DNA of 64,000 nucleotides from Arthrobacter sp. YN (lineage in GTDB: Bacteria; Actinomycetota; Actinomycetes; Actinomycetales; Micrococcaceae): positions 1,612,001 to 1,676,000 of the forward strand of contig NZ_CP022436.1 in the NCBI RefSeq assembly GCF_002224285.1, given 5' to 3'. Each line of letters opens with the position of its first letter. The stretch's first letter is position 1. The translations under genes were made by a program, and so were the position numbers. The notes beneath the pieces were generated by a model. That model was given only the letters and a program-made list of their open reading frames with translations, was not told the origin of the DNA and did not search any database. Positions 1-9,388 of the stretch are shown here, one piece after another.

Positions 1-882
1 GGCCGGCCACACTCCGGAGAAGTACTGCTTGATGGAGAGCCCGTGAATGCGCACCAGGATGGGGTAGAGGACGAAGAGCACCAAGGCCAGGCCGATGTAG
101 ATGGCCGCAGTGAACTTGCCCAAAGAACCGATAGTGTCCCAGCCGTAGATGGCCACAGCGTTACCGATCAGTCCTACTGTGCCCAGCGGAGCGAGGCGGA
201 TGATCCACCACAGGACCTTTTGGATGACGGCCAGCGCTGAAGCGTTGAACGTCAGGAAGGCCTCGGCCTGCTTGCCAACCTTGAGGGCAGCAACACCGAT
301 CGCGATCGCAATGACCAGGATCTGCAGCACGTTGAAGTTGACGGCAGTGCTGACGGTGGTGGCAGCGTTGGCGCTCTCGGTCACAGTGGAGCTGGCGCCG
401 AGTCCCAGGAAGTTCTTCGGGAAGAGGCCGATCAGGAAGGCCCACCAGTCACCGGTCTTGCCAGCGTACTTGGCTTCTTCTGTAATGCCGGTAGCTGCGC
501 CCGGCTGCAGGAGTACGCCCAGGCCGATGCCGATCAGAACCGATACCAGAGAGGTGATCGCGAACCAGAGCAGTGTGTTCCATGCCAATCGGGCGGCGTT
601 GGACACCTGGCGCAGGTTGGCGATGGAGCTCACCACAGCGGTGAAAATCAAAGGTACGACGGCGGTCTGCAGCAAGGAGACGTAGCTGGAGCCGATCGTC
701 TGGAGAGTAGCCCCCAGGGCATTGGGGGCGGTCTTGGTGCTGCCCGTGTACTTGGCGATGAGGCCAAGGATGAGGCCCACAATGAGGGCTGCGATGATCT
801 GGACGCCGAAGGAACCGGCCCACTTGGGGAGCCGGAAGCCGCTCTTGCCAGCTGCTGGGGAAGTGTTGGTTGAGGTGCTCAC
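1..882 (-). CDS. Dicarboxylate/amino acid:cation symporter (DAACS family), partial
   Basis: Integral membrane symporter that takes up C4-dicarboxylates or acidic amino acids with Na+ or H+. The minus-strand reading frame is open for 294 codons from a GTG at 882 to the window edge, so the C-terminal third or so is missing. After a short polar N-terminus the protein has successive hydrophobic segments (for example FGVQIIAALIVGLILGLIA) and the family-typical run LLQTAVVPLIFTAVVSSI followed by a Ser/Thr-rich re-entrant-type region (ASSTVTESANAATTVSTAVN). I chose the GTG because the upstream ATG at 913 is in another frame; no strong ribosome-binding site precedes it. The substrate cannot be decided, because the C-terminal substrate-binding hairpin lies outside the window. 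Confidence 0.85.
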   Translation of the reverse strand, partial: MSTSTNTSPAAGKSGFRLPKWAGSFGVQIIAALIVGLILGLIAKYTGSTKTAPNALGATLQTIGSSYVSLLQTAVVPLIFTAVVSSIANLRQVSNAARLAWNTLLWFAITSLVSVLIGIGLGVLLQPGAATGITEEAKYAGKTGDWWAFLIGLFPKNFLGLGASSTVTESANAATTVSTAVNFNVLQILVIAIAIGVAALKVGKQAEAFLTFNASALAVIQKVLWWIIRLAPLGTVGLIGNAVAIYGWDTIGSLGKFTAAIYIGLALVLFVLYPILVRIHGLSIKQYFSGVWPA

Positions 883-1224
883 CGGAACACGTTAGGTGCA
901 GTGTCAATAACATAGCGAACGGACGTTGAGAAATGTTACGTGCGCAAAAGTTATTCCCGCGGTTTTGTGACGTTGATCTCAGCCGAGGGCGTTCGGGCCG
1001 GATTGCAAGGCCGTGGATCCCGTCTTTGCGGTCATGGTCGCTAAAAAGGGACTCGCATGGCGGCGACTGTTGCAGCGGAGCGCGGAACGTCCGCTGGCGT
1101 TACCCCCGCGCGGTTTGTCTGTTTGTTGGATTTATTCGGTGGTGTTGGTAGTTTGTGGGTGTTTGGTTGCCTGGGCTGGTTTTGGTTTGGGTGTTGCGAT
1201 TGTTCTTATTGGGAGGAAAGTTCT
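883..1224. other. Intergenic region between the symporter gene and the WXG100 gene
   Basis: No convincing gene. It should hold the divergent promoters of the symporter (minus) and the toxin island (plus). From about 1110 the plus strand becomes markedly G+T-rich and C-poor, a bias that continues through the WXG100 gene and the following spacer. The WXG100 ribosome-binding site GGGAGGAAAG lies at 1211-1220. I could not assign promoter hexamers with confidence. Confidence 0.5.
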
Positions 1225-1506
1225 ATGTCGCGTGTGTTGTCTACTGAGCAAGCCAAGGCTGCTATCGGTCAGGTGCAGTCGATTATTACTGGTGGGTTTA
1301 CGGATCAGATTTCGGCGTTGGATGCCCAGGGTCGGTTGTTGTCGGATCCGAATGTGTGGGATGGGCCGTTGGCTGCTGAGTTCCGTGGTTCGACGTGGCC
1401 GGAGACGAAGGCTGCGTTGGATAAGGCCAAGGAGGAGCTGGAGCAGTTGCGGGGTCAGTTGCAGAAGATTTCGCAGGATATTTTCTCTGCCGGTGGCGGG
1501 GCCTGA
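1225..1506 (+). CDS. WXG100 (ESAT-6-like) family protein
   Basis: Small helical protein of 93 residues, the usual WXG100 size. It has two predicted helices around a central turn that reads NVWDGPLAAEF, so the motif is W-D-G as in many WXG100 proteins, and a charged second helix rich in Lys/Glu/Gln (about residues 58-86). The start is fixed by a strong GGGAGGAAAG site 5-14 bases upstream of the ATG. Such proteins are exported by, or act as partners for cargo of, type VII secretion systems. It sits 175 bases upstream of an Rhs toxin gene with a WXG-like N-terminus, so it is probably that toxin's export partner (inference). Its codons favour G/T in third position, unlike the C/G-ending codons of the core genes downstream. 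Confidence 0.8.
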   Translation: MSRVLSTEQAKAAIGQVQSIITGGFTDQISALDAQGRLLSDPNVWDGPLAAEFRGSTWPETKAALDKAKEELEQLRGQLQKISQDIFSAGGGA

Positions 1507-1681
1507 TTCTTTTTTTGCTGTGAGTGTGAGGGCCGGGTGATCGTGCCGCTTTAGTGCGGTGTGGTTGCCCGGCCGTTCCGCTGTGGTCTGGTGGTGCCGG
1601 TTCGTCCCGCGTGGTTGTGGTGCGGGTTTGTGTGGGTTGTTGGGTTTTGTTCGCGTTCTTGTTCTGTGGGGGGCTGTGGTT

Positions 1682-4600
1682 GTGACCGAGTTCGTTGAGA
1701 TGCCGTTGTTGCCGGATTCCGATGCTGGCCATGGTGGCCGGTTTGTGTATGGGGTTGCCGAGTCGGTGAAGGGTGCTTTTGAGTCCGCAGCGTCGCGGGT
1801 CCAGGAGCATTCGGGTTCGCGGACCCCGTTGGTGACCGGGGCGGGGGAGGATTTCCGGGGACATTTCTCGGAGGTGTTCGCGGCGAACGCGGCTACGGCG
1901 TCCCGGGACGCGGAGTCCCTGGCCGCGGCGTTACGGACGGTGGCCGGGTATGTGGGGACCATGATTTCCGAGGCGCGGGACGAGGATGACCGGCGCCGGG
2001 AGAACAACGAGTGGGTGCGGCGGCATAACAACCGGAACTGGCTTGAAGAGGGCTGGGACAACCTTTGGGGTGAGGAAGCGCGGCCGAATATGGAGCCGGG
2101 CAGTGCGCCGTCGTTCCCTTCGGAAGCCCCGGCGTCGGGGGCGCGGGAGGCCCCGGGCCCGGGTGGCGGGTACGGGGGCGGGACGTCCTCGGCCCGTCCG
2201 GAGTCGTTGCGGAGTTTCGCTGCTGGTTCGCGTGGCCTGGATGACGGGATCGCGTCGGTGCCGGGGTCCTTGGAGTCGGAGTTGTCTTCGTTCGCGGACC
2301 GGTGCGGGTGGGGCCGGATCGACGCTGCTGGTGTGGTGACCGCGTTCCGGGAGTATTTGCGGTTGAACGAGGCGGACGCGGCGTGGGCGGTGGTGGTCGC
2401 GGACGCGTTCGCTGCCGCCGGCAGCGAGGGCGCGGTCTCGACCCTCTCGGACGCGGCGGTGAACGAGGCACTGGCCGCGGCCGGGGTTTCGGCGAACCGG
2501 ACCGGGCTGGTCATTGACCCGCCCACCGCGGCCGGGGCGATGCCCTCGTCCGGGTATGCGAATGATCCGGTGAACACGGCCACGGGTAACTTCATTGAAC
2601 CCGAAACAGATCTCGGGTTCGCCGGGGCCAGCACTGACCTGGTTCTCACCCGGATGTATAACTCCCTCGGTTCCGGCCTGGACACTGTTGGGGTGTTTGG
2701 TCCGGGGTGGGCCTCGGTGCTGGATCAGCACCTGGTCCTGTCCGATGAGGGCTGCCGTTGGGTGCTGGCTGACGGCCGTGCGGTGGACTTCCCCCGCGAG
2801 GGTGCGGGTTGGGCCCGCGCGGTCGGCGAGAATTACTGGCTCGCCCGCCACCCGGTCACGGAACCGTTCCTGGCGGAACTGACCTCCGTCCCGGAGGGTG
2901 TCACTGAGGTGTTGGTCGTGACCGATAACCAGGGCGGCTGGTGGGCTTACACCACCGCCGGGGTCTGGCTCGGGACCGGGGCAGGACCCGGCCGGACCAT
3001 CTCCGCCCACCGCAGTGCTCCCTCAGGGACCGTATCCGATGCTGTGGCGTCCGATGTTATGGATCCCGCCGGCGTGGATGACCGCGAAGCCGCGGCTGCA
3101 CCCGATACGGAGAGTACGGTCGACGGCGGCGGGCCGGGTGTGGTGCACCGGTTGGTGCATGTCCGGGGCCGGTTCCTGGAGATCGACTATGCCGATGGTG
3201 TGGTCGCGGTGGTGCGGGGTTCGGATGGGCGCCGGGTCCAGTACGGGTACGACGCCGAGGGCCGCCTGGTCACCGTCGGCACGGAGACCGGCACCCGCAC
3301 GTATCGGTGGAACGAGCAGGGCCTGATCGCCTCGGTGGTTTCTGCTGCGGGTGTGGTGGAGGCCGAGAACACATATGACGAGGCCGGCCGGGTGGTTTTG
3401 CAGGTCACTCAGCATGGGCGGCGGACGAGGTTCGCGTATTTACCGGGCCGGGTCACGGTGGTCTCCGATGAGGACGGGTCCCGGTCCAACTCGTGGGTCG
3501 CCGATGCGAAGGGCCGTCTGGTGGGAGTGTTGGATGCGGAGGACCGGCGCCAGTCCATGGCTTATGACGCGCATTCGAATCTGGTGTCTTTGACTGAGCG
3601 TGACGGTGCGGTCACGGTCCACGGTTACGACGCCCGCGGACGGAAGATCCGCACCGTGACTCCGGAGGGCGCGGACCTGAGCTATGGGTGGGACGAACAG
3701 GACCGTATCACCACCTTGGTCACCGCCTCCGGTGCCGTCGTGGCCTATGAGTACGCCGATGACCTGTCCCGGGACCCGTCGGTGGTGGTGGACCCGTTGG
3801 GTGGCCGGACCGAGCTTCAGTGGCGGGACGGGCTCCTGACCCAGGTCACGGACCCGGTCGGGGTCACTATTGGTTTTGAGTACGACGGGTTCGGGGACCT
3901 GACCGGAACGTCCAACGCCGCAGGTGACACCGCGAGGATTGTGCGGGACCGGGCGGGTCGTCCGGTGACGGCGTTGAGCCCGTCGGGGGCCGAGACCCGG
4001 TTCAGTTACGACGCTGCCGGGGTGTTGGTGCGTCGGGTGGATCCGGACGGGGCGGTGTGGGCGTTCGAGCACGACACCGCGGGCCGGACCACCGTAATGG
4101 TTGCCCCGGATGGGGGCCGGACGGTGTTCGAGTACGCCCCCAACGGTGATTTGGCCCGCACCACGGACCCGATGGGCCGCAGTATCGAGCGGGTGGTTGA
4201 TGAGCTGGGTAACCTCACCGGCGCGGTGTTGCCGGACGGGGCGTCGTGGGGGTTCACCCATGACAACCTCTCCCGGCTGGTGGGTATCACGGACCCGGGC
4301 GGGCATGACTGGGTGCGGGAGTACGACACGGTCGGTGCCCTGACCGCCGTGGTGGATCCGACCGGTGTCCGGACCGGGGCGGTCACGGACCGGTCCAGCG
4401 GGACGGCGTCCCTGACGGACGCGTTCAGCACGAACACTTACAGTTTTGATGAGTACGGTCGCCCCACGAAAATCGAGGCCGTGGATGGGTCCGCGGAGCT
4501 GGTCAGCTATGACGCGGCGGGGAACCCTGTCGAGTTGGTTGATGGTGAGGGCGGGTTGACGGTCCTGGGCCGCGACGTTGCGGGGAAGATCACCTCGATC

Positions 4601-7372
4601 ACCTCACCGTCGGGGGCGGTGACCTGGTTCGAGTACGACCATTGCGGCCGGCCGTTCCGCAGTATTGACCCGGTCGGGGCGGTCACGGAACTGTCCTACG
4701 ACCCGGACCAGCGCCTCACGGCGAGGAGACTGCCCACCGGTGAGGTCGAAACCTTCGCCTACGACGCGTGTGGGCGGTTGACCGCGAAGCATACTCCGGG
4801 GGAGGGCACGGCCCGGTACGGGTACGACAAGGTCGGGCGGCTGAGCTTCGCCCAGGATTCCTGGTACGGGACCCGCCGCTTCGAATACAACCTCGCCGGG
4901 GAGTTAGTGTCCACGACGAACGGGGTGGGTGGCAGGACCCGGTTCGAGTACGACATCCGCGGCCGCCTCACCCGCATCACCGACCCTGTGGGTGGGGTGA
5001 CCACCCGCACCTACACGGCCACGGACCAGGTCGACACGGTCACGGACCCGCTCGGGAGGGTCACCACCGCCACCTACGACCCGGCGGGCCGGCAGCTCTC
5101 CCAAACGGACCCGGACGGGCACACCACCACCTGGGCCTACGACACCGCGGGCCGGGAAGCCTCCACCTCGGTGGACGGTGCCCTGATCGCCGCCATCACC
5201 CGCGACCTTGCCGGCCGTCGGGTGGTCATCACCGACCACACCGGTGGGGCGGGGTATGCGGTGGAGCACGAACTGTGCTTTGACCGGCGCGGACTCCTCA
5301 CCCGAAAGTCCAACGGGAACGGCAACGGGAACGGGACGCTGTCATGGGAGTACGACGGTGACGGGAACCGCATCGGGTTCACCGACCCCACCGGCACCAC
5401 CACCCGCTACACCCGCGACCCCGCAGGGAGGGTCACGGCCGTGTCGAACCCGTTGCTCGGGGACGCGGCCTTCACCCACGACCCCTCCGGGCGGATCACC
5501 TCCGCGACCGCCGGGAACTACACCCAGGAATGGGTATACCGGGGAGGGAGCCTGGTCGAGCACACCCGCACCCAGGTCGATAACCCGGGTGCTGCTGATG
5601 TGACGTTGATCGGTCGTGAGGACGGCGGGCGGATCACCGGACTGTCCCGGAACGGGGTCGTGACCCGGTACGGGTACGACACCGCCGGGCAACTGATCAC
5701 CGCCGCCACCACCACTGTGACTGACTCGGAGGCCTCGGGTTCGGTGGTGGGGTGGGAGTACGACGCCGGTGGGCGGCTGCTCCGCGAAACCACCCCCACC
5801 GGGGCACGAACTTTTGAGTACGACGCCGCGGGCCAGCTTCACGCTGTCACGGAACCTGACGGGTCCCGGACGGAGTATGTGTATGACGGGTTGGGCAGGC
5901 GGGTCCGGGTGATCGACCCGGACGGGTCCTGGACCGAATACGCCTGGGGCCCCACCGGCTACCTCACCGGCACCATCGAAAAGGATCGGGACGGGGCCGA
6001 ACGAAACCGGCACCGGCTCCACGTCGACGCGCTCGGTGAACTCGCCACCGTGGACGGGACACCGTTGTGGTGGGACACCGCCGCACCCGTGCCGACCCTC
6101 GCCGGTATAGAGACGACCCAGGTGTTGTCCCTGCCCGGCGGTGTCACCGGCATCGGGGAGGCGTGGACCGCGCCCGGGTGGCGTGCCGCCCGCCCGACCG
6201 ACCAGTACGACCCCTGGGCCGTCCTCGGAACCCCCACCACCCCGCACCCCACCCCCGGAACCACCACAACAATCGGTGCCGGGCTGGCCGGTGCCGGTGC
6301 CGGTGCCGGTGCTGGTGCGGGTTTGGGTGCCGGTGGTGTGTTGCCAGCCGGTATCACCCTGACCGCTGGTGGCGGGATCGACATCGCCGGACTCGAATGG
6401 CTCGGCAAACGCGCCTACGACCCGGCTACCCGGGGCTTCCTTTCCACCGACCCTCTCGCCCCTGTCCTGGGCGCGGGCTGGGACGGGAACCCCTACGCCT
6501 ACGCCGGGAACAACCCCCTCAACACTTCTGACCCCACCGGCCTGCGGCCCCTAACCGACGCTGACCTGAAAGCCTACGACGGCTCCTCCCGCGGCGCCAT
6601 CGCCGCCACCGGAGACTGGTGGAACGACAACTGGGAATACGTCGCTGCCGGGGCCGCCATCGCCGTGGGTGTGGGCCTGATGTTCACCGGTGTCGGGGGA
6701 CCCGTTGGTATGGCCTTGATCGGAGCGGCTTCCGGTGCCTTTATAGGTGGTGGGGTATCAATGGCGTCGCAGAAGAAAATTACGGGCCAGGTGAATTGGG
6801 GACAGGTGGGGGTCGATGCGCTTGTCGGGGGTGCAGCAGGCCTTGTCGGTGGGGGAACCGCCAGCCTCATGGCCAAGTCCGCCCCGTCCGTAGCTCGATG
6901 GGGAACAACCACAGCGCAGTCCGCTCTTCGATTTACTTTTAGCAGCACGGGACGAGCTGCTGCGGCGGCCGGGACCTCCGGGTCCACATCGAATGTCCTC
7001 AATTACCAGTTCAACAACCCTAGAGTCAAGGACTTCGCCGGTTATGCTGGGGCTGTTGTGACAGGGTTTGGGACCGGCTCAGTCTTTGGCGTTGCTGGAA
7101 GTAAACTCACAACGTTTGTGACTTCGCGCATAAATGTCGCTCCGGTATACCCTGCCGGTTGGAACCCTCGTCTGATCGCACCCAATGTCCAACGTTGGAC
7201 GTTGGGGTGGAGCGAGGCAACGAACCACATCATTGGAGGTGCCCAGGGTGCAGTAAACCAATGGGTCCGCCCCGGTGCGGACACTTCTCGTGCCGGGATA
7301 CTCTCGGCCGCAGCACAGGGCTTCTTTCTGGGTGCAAAGGGACCTGTGGCCGGTGTTCACCGCGCACCTTGA
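1682..7372 (+). CDS. Rhs/YD-repeat polymorphic toxin with WXG100-like N-terminus
   Basis: 1,896 residues. Residues 1-110 form a helical WXG100-like export domain (GEDFRGHFSEVF at the turn). A Gly/Pro-rich linker follows, then a DUF6531-type domain opening with NDPVNTATGNF near residue 293, then dozens of YD repeats (YDxxGRL, FEYDxxGR) that build the Rhs shell. The conserved core ends in YDPATRGFLSTDPL and DPTGLRPL near residues 1617-1624. The remaining ~270 residues are the variable tip: Gly-rich, with a hydrophobic stretch about 1655-1700 and no catalytic motif I recognise. The frame is open from 1559, but GTG 1682 is preceded by a GGGGGG stretch and gives a sensible WXG-like N-terminus. Probably a contact- or T7SS-delivered antibacterial toxin. 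The next gene is a candidate immunity gene. Confidence 0.88.
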   Translation: MTEFVEMPLLPDSDAGHGGRFVYGVAESVKGAFESAASRVQEHSGSRTPLVTGAGEDFRGHFSEVFAANAATASRDAESLAAALRTVAGYVGTMISEARDEDDRRRENNEWVRRHNNRNWLEEGWDNLWGEEARPNMEPGSAPSFPSEAPASGAREAPGPGGGYGGGTSSARPESLRSFAAGSRGLDDGIASVPGSLESELSSFADRCGWGRIDAAGVVTAFREYLRLNEADAAWAVVVADAFAAAGSEGAVSTLSDAAVNEALAAAGVSANRTGLVIDPPTAAGAMPSSGYANDPVNTATGNFIEPETDLGFAGASTDLVLTRMYNSLGSGLDTVGVFGPGWASVLDQHLVLSDEGCRWVLADGRAVDFPREGAGWARAVGENYWLARHPVTEPFLAELTSVPEGVTEVLVVTDNQGGWWAYTTAGVWLGTGAGPGRTISAHRSAPSGTVSDAVASDVMDPAGVDDREAAAAPDTESTVDGGGPGVVHRLVHVRGRFLEIDYADGVVAVVRGSDGRRVQYGYDAEGRLVTVGTETGTRTYRWNEQGLIASVVSAAGVVEAENTYDEAGRVVLQVTQHGRRTRFAYLPGRVTVVSDEDGSRSNSWVADAKGRLVGVLDAEDRRQSMAYDAHSNLVSLTERDGAVTVHGYDARGRKIRTVTPEGADLSYGWDEQDRITTLVTASGAVVAYEYADDLSRDPSVVVDPLGGRTELQWRDGLLTQVTDPVGVTIGFEYDGFGDLTGTSNAAGDTARIVRDRAGRPVTALSPSGAETRFSYDAAGVLVRRVDPDGAVWAFEHDTAGRTTVMVAPDGGRTVFEYAPNGDLARTTDPMGRSIERVVDELGNLTGAVLPDGASWGFTHDNLSRLVGITDPGGHDWVREYDTVGALTAVVDPTGVRTGAVTDRSSGTASLTDAFSTNTYSFDEYGRPTKIEAVDGSAELVSYDAAGNPVELVDGEGGLTVLGRDVAGKITSITSPSGAVTWFEYDHCGRPFRSIDPVGAVTELSYDPDQRLTARRLPTGEVETFAYDACGRLTAKHTPGEGTARYGYDKVGRLSFAQDSWYGTRRFEYNLAGELVSTTNGVGGRTRFEYDIRGRLTRITDPVGGVTTRTYTATDQVDTVTDPLGRVTTATYDPAGRQLSQTDPDGHTTTWAYDTAGREASTSVDGALIAAITRDLAGRRVVITDHTGGAGYAVEHELCFDRRGLLTRKSNGNGNGNGTLSWEYDGDGNRIGFTDPTGTTTRYTRDPAGRVTAVSNPLLGDAAFTHDPSGRITSATAGNYTQEWVYRGGSLVEHTRTQVDNPGAADVTLIGREDGGRITGLSRNGVVTRYGYDTAGQLITAATTTVTDSEASGSVVGWEYDAGGRLLRETTPTGARTFEYDAAGQLHAVTEPDGSRTEYVYDGLGRRVRVIDPDGSWTEYAWGPTGYLTGTIEKDRDGAERNRHRLHVDALGELATVDGTPLWWDTAAPVPTLAGIETTQVLSLPGGVTGIGEAWTAPGWRAARPTDQYDPWAVLGTPTTPHPTPGTTTTIGAGLAGAGAGAGAGAGLGAGGVLPAGITLTAGGGIDIAGLEWLGKRAYDPATRGFLSTDPLAPVLGAGWDGNPYAYAGNNPLNTSDPTGLRPLTDADLKAYDGSSRGAIAATGDWWNDNWEYVAAGAAIAVGVGLMFTGVGGPVGMALIGAASGAFIGGGVSMASQKKITGQVNWGQVGVDALVGGAAGLVGGGTASLMAKSAPSVARWGTTTAQSALRFTFSSTGRAAAAAGTSGSTSNVLNYQFNNPRVKDFAGYAGAVVTGFGTGSVFGVAGSKLTTFVTSRINVAPVYPAGWNPRLIAPNVQRWTLGWSEATNHIIGGAQGAVNQWVRPGADTSRAGILSAAAQGFFLGAKGPVAGVHRAP
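6275..6337 (+). repeat. GGTGCC hexamer repeat inside the Rhs gene
   Basis: Near-perfect tandem GGTGCC/GGTGCT/GGTGCG units encode an alternating Gly-Ala stretch (GAGAGAGAGLGAGG) just before the final core segment. The unit keeps frame, so copy-number change would only lengthen or shorten a flexible linker between the repeat shell and the tip. Confidence 0.8.
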
Positions 7373-7403
7373 CATCAATCCAATGGAGCCTAAAGAGAGA
7401 GAC

Positions 7404-7856
7404 ATGAACACATCACCTGGGCGGGACATCTCAAGACATCCGTCTGGAAAGTCGGCGAAGCAATTGCGGAAGGACCGGTGGGTTCTGTTTGTCCTTGGAT
7501 GTGCACTCCTGCTAATCCCCATAGCCATATTTGTTGTGCCGCCGGTTTCGGATGCGTATGACGAGACTCATAGGGTTGCGATCGAGTGCACGGTTACGGG
7601 TGCTGAAGGCGGGGTAGCGTCAGGGGGGAACCGTGGTGGTGCTTCCTGGTCTCGGGTTCAAATCAGTACCTCGGATTGCGGGACCCTGACTCTGACTAGG
7701 GATATCACCGAGTCGAACCGGGATGCCGTGGCCGCGGATTTGTCGGGTGGTGGACGATATTCGTTCCAGATCGGGGCGACAACGCAAGCAACGTGGAAGC
7801 TATATGAGGTCCTCGGCGTAACTCCTATGGTTTATTCATTTCAAAAAGTCGACTGA
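7404..7856 (+). CDS. Small single-pass membrane protein, candidate Rhs immunity protein
   Basis: Family not recognised. 150 residues: a basic cytoplasmic N-terminus (about 1-25), one strong transmembrane segment (WVLFVLGCALLLIPIAIF, about 26-48), then a ~100-residue extracytoplasmic domain with two cysteines (IECTV and SDCGT) that could pair. ATG 7404 is preceded by an AGAGAGAG stretch; an in-frame ATG at 7383 would add seven residues. It begins 31 bases after the Rhs stop codon, the usual place for a cognate immunity gene, and a membrane-anchored outer domain would suit blocking a toxin at the envelope. The immunity role is inferred from position only. Confidence 0.55.
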   Translation: MNTSPGRDISRHPSGKSAKQLRKDRWVLFVLGCALLLIPIAIFVVPPVSDAYDETHRVAIECTVTGAEGGVASGGNRGGASWSRVQISTSDCGTLTLTRDITESNRDAVAADLSGGGRYSFQIGATTQATWKLYEVLGVTPMVYSFQKVD

Positions 7857-7931
7857 ACTGATCGATTTCCCTCCGCCGAGTACCGGTTGGAGTGGTGAGC
7901 TGACTGCCCCAGTCCCTGGAGGGGACTCCTA

Positions 7932-9386
7932 TTGGCTTCAACGCCACTAAGGATGTGGAATGCGTCGGGAACTCTGACCGACCCGGCTGGTGGGGTGACC
8001 CCCCGGACGTATACGGCCATTGACCAGGTCGCTAGTGTGACGGACCCGCTCGGGAGGGTCACCACCGCGACGTATGACCCGGCAGGCCGCCAACTCTCCC
8101 AGACGGACCGAACGGGCGGACCACCACCTGGGCCTACGACGCTGCGGGCCGGGAAGCGTCCACCTCGGTGGACGGTGCCCTGATCGCCGCCATTGAACGT
8201 GACCTGGCGGGCCGGCGGGTGGTCATTACGGACCACACCGGCGGGGCGGGGTATGCGGTGGAGTACGAACTGTGCTTTGACCGCCGCGGCCTCCTCACCA
8301 GCCGCACCAAACGGGACCTGGAACGGGGCGTTGGGGTGGGAGTATGACGGTGACGGGAACCGGACCGGCTTCACCGACCCCACCGGCACCACCACCCGCT
8401 ATGCCCGCGACCCCGCGGGCCGGGTCGTGAAGGTTTCGAACCCGTTGCTGGGGGACGCGGCCTTCACCCACGACCCCTCCGGGCGGGTCACCACCGCCAC
8501 CGCAGGGAAATACTCACAGGAGTGGGTGTATCGGGGAGGGAACCTCAGCGAGCACACCCGCACCACCACCGCCGACAACAGCACCAACCCTGCGGGCACA
8601 GCTGATGTGACGTTGATCGGTCGTGAGGACGGCGGCCGGATTACCGGCCTGTCCAGGGGCGGGGTCGTGACCCGGTACGGGTACGACGCTGCCGGGCAAA
8701 TGGTCTCCGCCACCACCACCGACAGCCACAACGCGTCGGCGTCGGGTTCGGTGGTGGGGTGGGAGTTGGTTGTTGGAAGAGTGGTGGCGGGCCAGGCTGT
8801 GCGAAGTATGGCTTTAAATGTTGCGACTTCGACGTTGACTCGTGCCACAGGCAATGCCGCAGTCATTGCACGGAGGTTCGGTGCAAATTTGTTGAAGGAC
8901 ATGGTGGGTAGCGGGGCAGCAGGTGGTGTCACTGGAACCGCCGATTACGTCCGTGAACGCGTTCAGAAGGGAGGCCCCTGGACAGCCCAAGGACTGCTGG
9001 GTAGCGCAACTGGAGGTGCCTCCACGGGTGTCATCAGCGGGGCACTGAGTCCAGCAGCCGGCCACGTTACGGGCAAAGGCGCCCAGTTTCTCCTGAGTGC
9101 GAGCGTCAACACAGGCGCCGGGTTCGCGGGGGACATGCTCAAGAGTGGTGTGAATGGCGAAGCATTTGATCCGATCAAGTCTCTGGTTTCTTCTACTACG
9201 TCCGGAGTGTTCTCTACGGGTGTTTCTACTTCGCGGGGAAACTCATCGCAGGGTTACGCTGATCTCATTGGAACAAGCACCTCTTCGCCTATTGAGTATT
9301 TTACGAAGGCCAATATGACTACAGACTTAATTAATTCACTCATTGGGCTCGGAACGAATGGAATGATCGATGAAGCATGGAAATAA
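7932..9386 (+). pseudogene. Orphan Rhs core fragment fused to a second C-terminal tip
   Basis: From 7976 to about 8765 this closely matches 4978-5758 of the intact Rhs gene (same YD repeats, for example DPLGRVTTATYDPAGRQLSQTD and NPLLGDAAFTHDPSGR). It then jumps directly into a different ~205-residue tip (from LVVGRVVAGQAVR to GTNGMIDEAWK), skipping the end of the core. There is no export domain and no DPxGLxPL core end. The frame breaks twice: one G appears missing in GGCGGACC near 8118, giving a stop at 8181-8183, and one A appears extra in ACCAAACGG near 8312, restoring frame. The layout matches the orphan toxin cassettes beside rhs genes that act as a store of alternative tips. The tip is Gly/Ser/Thr-rich with no recognisable catalytic motif. 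Confidence 0.75.
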
Positions 9387-9388
9387 TG

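Noticed and set aside
933..1151. Small plus-strand open frames before the WXG100 gene
   Set aside because: Arg/Cys/Trp-rich products, overlapping frames, no ribosome-binding site; the WXG100 start is fixed at 1225.
1132..2685. 517-codon minus-strand open frame opposite the WXG100/Rhs start
   Set aside because: Arg/Pro/Ser-rich shadow of the high-GC plus-strand genes, no ribosome-binding site or recognisable motif.
7911..7927. AGTCCC...GGGACT hairpin after the 7404 gene
   Set aside because: Six-base stem with no U-tract; too weak to call a terminator.
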